Positions 6,595 to 7,786 of a stretch of DNA of 7,786 nucleotides are shown here, piece by piece. The first letter of the stretch is position 1. Each line of letters begins with the position of its first letter. The position numbers were made by a program, and so were the translations under genes. The DNA comes from Litorivivens sp041619575 (GTDB taxonomy: Bacteria; Pseudomonadota; Gammaproteobacteria; Pseudomonadales; Spongiibacteraceae), in assembly GCA_041619575.1 (NCBI GenBank), contig JBFKDP010000194.1:1-7786 (forward strand), written 5' to 3'. The notes beneath the pieces were generated by a model. The model was not told the origin of the DNA. It was given only the letters and a program-made list of their open reading frames with translations, and made no database searches.

Positions 6595-7786
6595 TCAGAA
6601 TTCGAGTTTTGCCGTAATAAAGAAATCAGCCTCTGTCTGCTCAAGTTGGGCCTTGTTGATATTAGACTTGGATATTGGTCGTGCGGCCACCGCGCTGAGT
6701 TCCATGTGTTCCCAAGCTTGAAAGGTCAAACTGACACCCGCATCCGCAATCGAGCTGTTGCTGCCCAATGAGACCTCTCCGCTGAAGTCCCGGCCTTTTG
6801 CATCTTCATAGCGGGCACTGCCATATTCGGCAAACAAACGGGTATCCAGAGTAAAGCTCTCAAAACGGAGGCTGTGTATCAGGCTAGCATTGGCATACAC
6901 ACCAGAATCGCCTACCAATGCGCCCGGTAGGTAGGCCCTCATTTTGTTGATGCCTCCGAGAACCCATTGTTGCTGCTGGGGGAGCTGCTCGCTGGCAAGT
7001 TGACCGTTGAGTGTGGCTGTAAGTTTGAACGTGGGATTGAGATCATAGGCGAGATCGATGCTAGGTCTTAACATCAGAAATTTCGATGTACGTTTACCGA
7101 TGCTGACGCCTTCTGACGATGTGTCGCTGCCCAGCGTCCCCGAGTCGCCAGTGACACCACCGCGTAGCGCTGCGGCCAGTTTCCAGCGCAACGTCTTTGC
7201 GTCAATCGCCACCGCCTTTTCATAGCCAGTGCCAATTTGCAGGGTGGCGTAGCTTTCATCTTGAAAGGGTTCGCCTGTGGCGGGGTTGAGCGATGAATCG
7301 ATCCACTGGATTTGCTGAGAGAGGAACCAGCGGTGGTCTACGTCGGCCTTGAGTACCTGCTGGCCGCGCAGAGCCAGCTGCGTGATTTCAGCGGAAAATG
7401 ATTCGGGCCCGGTGCTTTGACTGGTGTTGGTAGGTAGGACGCACTGGCCGAGAACCAATGGCAATGCACAGCCGCTCGCTCCGCCACTGTCCAGTGTGAG
7501 CTCGCGCTCGTACTCAGTCTGTTGTGCATCAAGTTCATAGATACCAAAGCGAGTGGCCTGGTTGAACTTGAGTTGCACTGAACTAAAATCATCGCCGTCG
7601 CCTGCTTCGCCCCATTCCGGAATTGCGGTTTGGTAGGCCGCATCGACCCTGAGCCCGGAATCAAAATCCCGACCGAGTGAGACATTGGCAAAGTAGCGCC
7701 CAACAAAGCGGCTGCCCTGATTCCCCAGTTGTGCAGAGCCATGCCAGCGCGAATCGTTCTCGTTGGTTTCGCCACTGAGAACCAGA
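6595..7786 (-). CDS. TpsB-like outer-membrane transporter, barrel B, 5'-truncated by window edge
   Basis: The frame is open from the right edge (first full codon at 7785) to TGA at 6595, giving 396 residues that match barrel A from about its residue 160 to its end. Shared blocks include LGNQGSRF-x-GRYF, the 14-residue block EQLPQQQQWVLGGI, GTLGSD-x2-SEGV-x-IGKRT, FAEYGSA-x-YE, EADFF near the end and a final Phe. A GTG at 7578 could be misread as a start, but homology runs 69 codons past it, so the gene simply continues outside the window with its POTRA domains and any signal peptide. The lid loop reads MRAY, keeping the Arg that barrel A lacks. By family it should export a TpsA-like partner, perhaps encoded further to the right. 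Its stop is 638 bp from the next minus-strand start, so it is probably a separate transcription unit. Confidence 0.88.
   Translation of the reverse strand, partial: LVLSGETNENDSRWHGSAQLGNQGSRFVGRYFANVSLGRDFDSGLRVDAAYQTAIPEWGEAGDGDDFSSVQLKFNQATRFGIYELDAQQTEYERELTLDSGGASGCALPLVLGQCVLPTNTSQSTGPESFSAEITQLALRGQQVLKADVDHRWFLSQQIQWIDSSLNPATGEPFQDESYATLQIGTGYEKAVAIDAKTLRWKLAAALRGGVTGDSGTLGSDTSSEGVSIGKRTSKFLMLRPSIDLAYDLNPTFKLTATLNGQLASEQLPQQQQWVLGGINKMRAYLPGALVGDSGVYANASLIHSLRFESFTLDTRLFAEYGSARYEDAKGRDFSGEVSLGSNSSIADAGVSLTFQAWEHMELSAVAARPISKSNINKAQLEQTEADFFITAKLEF

Noticed and set aside
7576..7578. GTG as the start of barrel B
   Set aside because: Homology to barrel A continues 69 codons upstream to the window edge, including LGNQGSRF.

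Overview
The window looks like chromosomal DNA of a Gram-negative bacterium, most likely a gammaproteobacterium. The evidence is two outer-membrane barrel proteins of the Omp85/TpsB type and an OmpA-type peptidoglycan-binding protein with a signal peptide. Base composition is moderate to G+C-rich in the genes and clearly A+T-rich in the one long gene-free stretch. I cannot name the genus. No RNA gene, CRISPR array, insertion sequence or phage gene is visible.

Layout. (1) Positions 1-2037, plus strand: most of an Old-Yellow-Enzyme-type FMN / 4Fe-4S / FAD oxidoreductase of the 2,4-dienoyl-CoA reductase class, cut at its 5' end by the window edge. It ends in a 10-bp perfect hairpin and converges on the next gene, with 21 bp between the two stop codons. 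(2) Positions 2059-3720, minus strand: a TpsB-like (ShlB/FhaC/HecB family) outer-membrane transporter, called 'barrel A' here, with no recognisable signal peptide at its only available start. (3) Positions 3806-5956, minus strand, 85 bp upstream of barrel A and probably in its operon: a 716-residue exported protein. It has a signal peptide, about twelve 16-residue Gly/Asn/Asp-rich repeats, a cysteine-rich calcium-type linker, an OmpA-like domain, a charged coiled coil and an acidic tail. (4) Positions 5957-6594: a 638-bp A+T-rich gap with short direct and inverted repeats and no convincing gene, probably the control region of the two-gene unit. (5) Positions 6595 to the right edge, minus strand: a second TpsB-like barrel ('barrel B'), a clear paralogue of barrel A, cut at its 5' end.

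How the genes may work together. TpsB proteins normally sit next to the large TpsA exoprotein they export. Here the gene directly upstream of barrel A is instead a repeat protein with its own peptidoglycan anchor and no obvious TPS domain. The unit could be a non-standard two-partner surface system, in which the repeats are exposed or exported while the OmpA domain holds the protein to the wall. This is inference. Barrel A also carries Ser where barrel B and the wider family carry the conserved lid-loop Arg, so it may be specialised or decaying. The oxidoreductase appears unrelated to this module.
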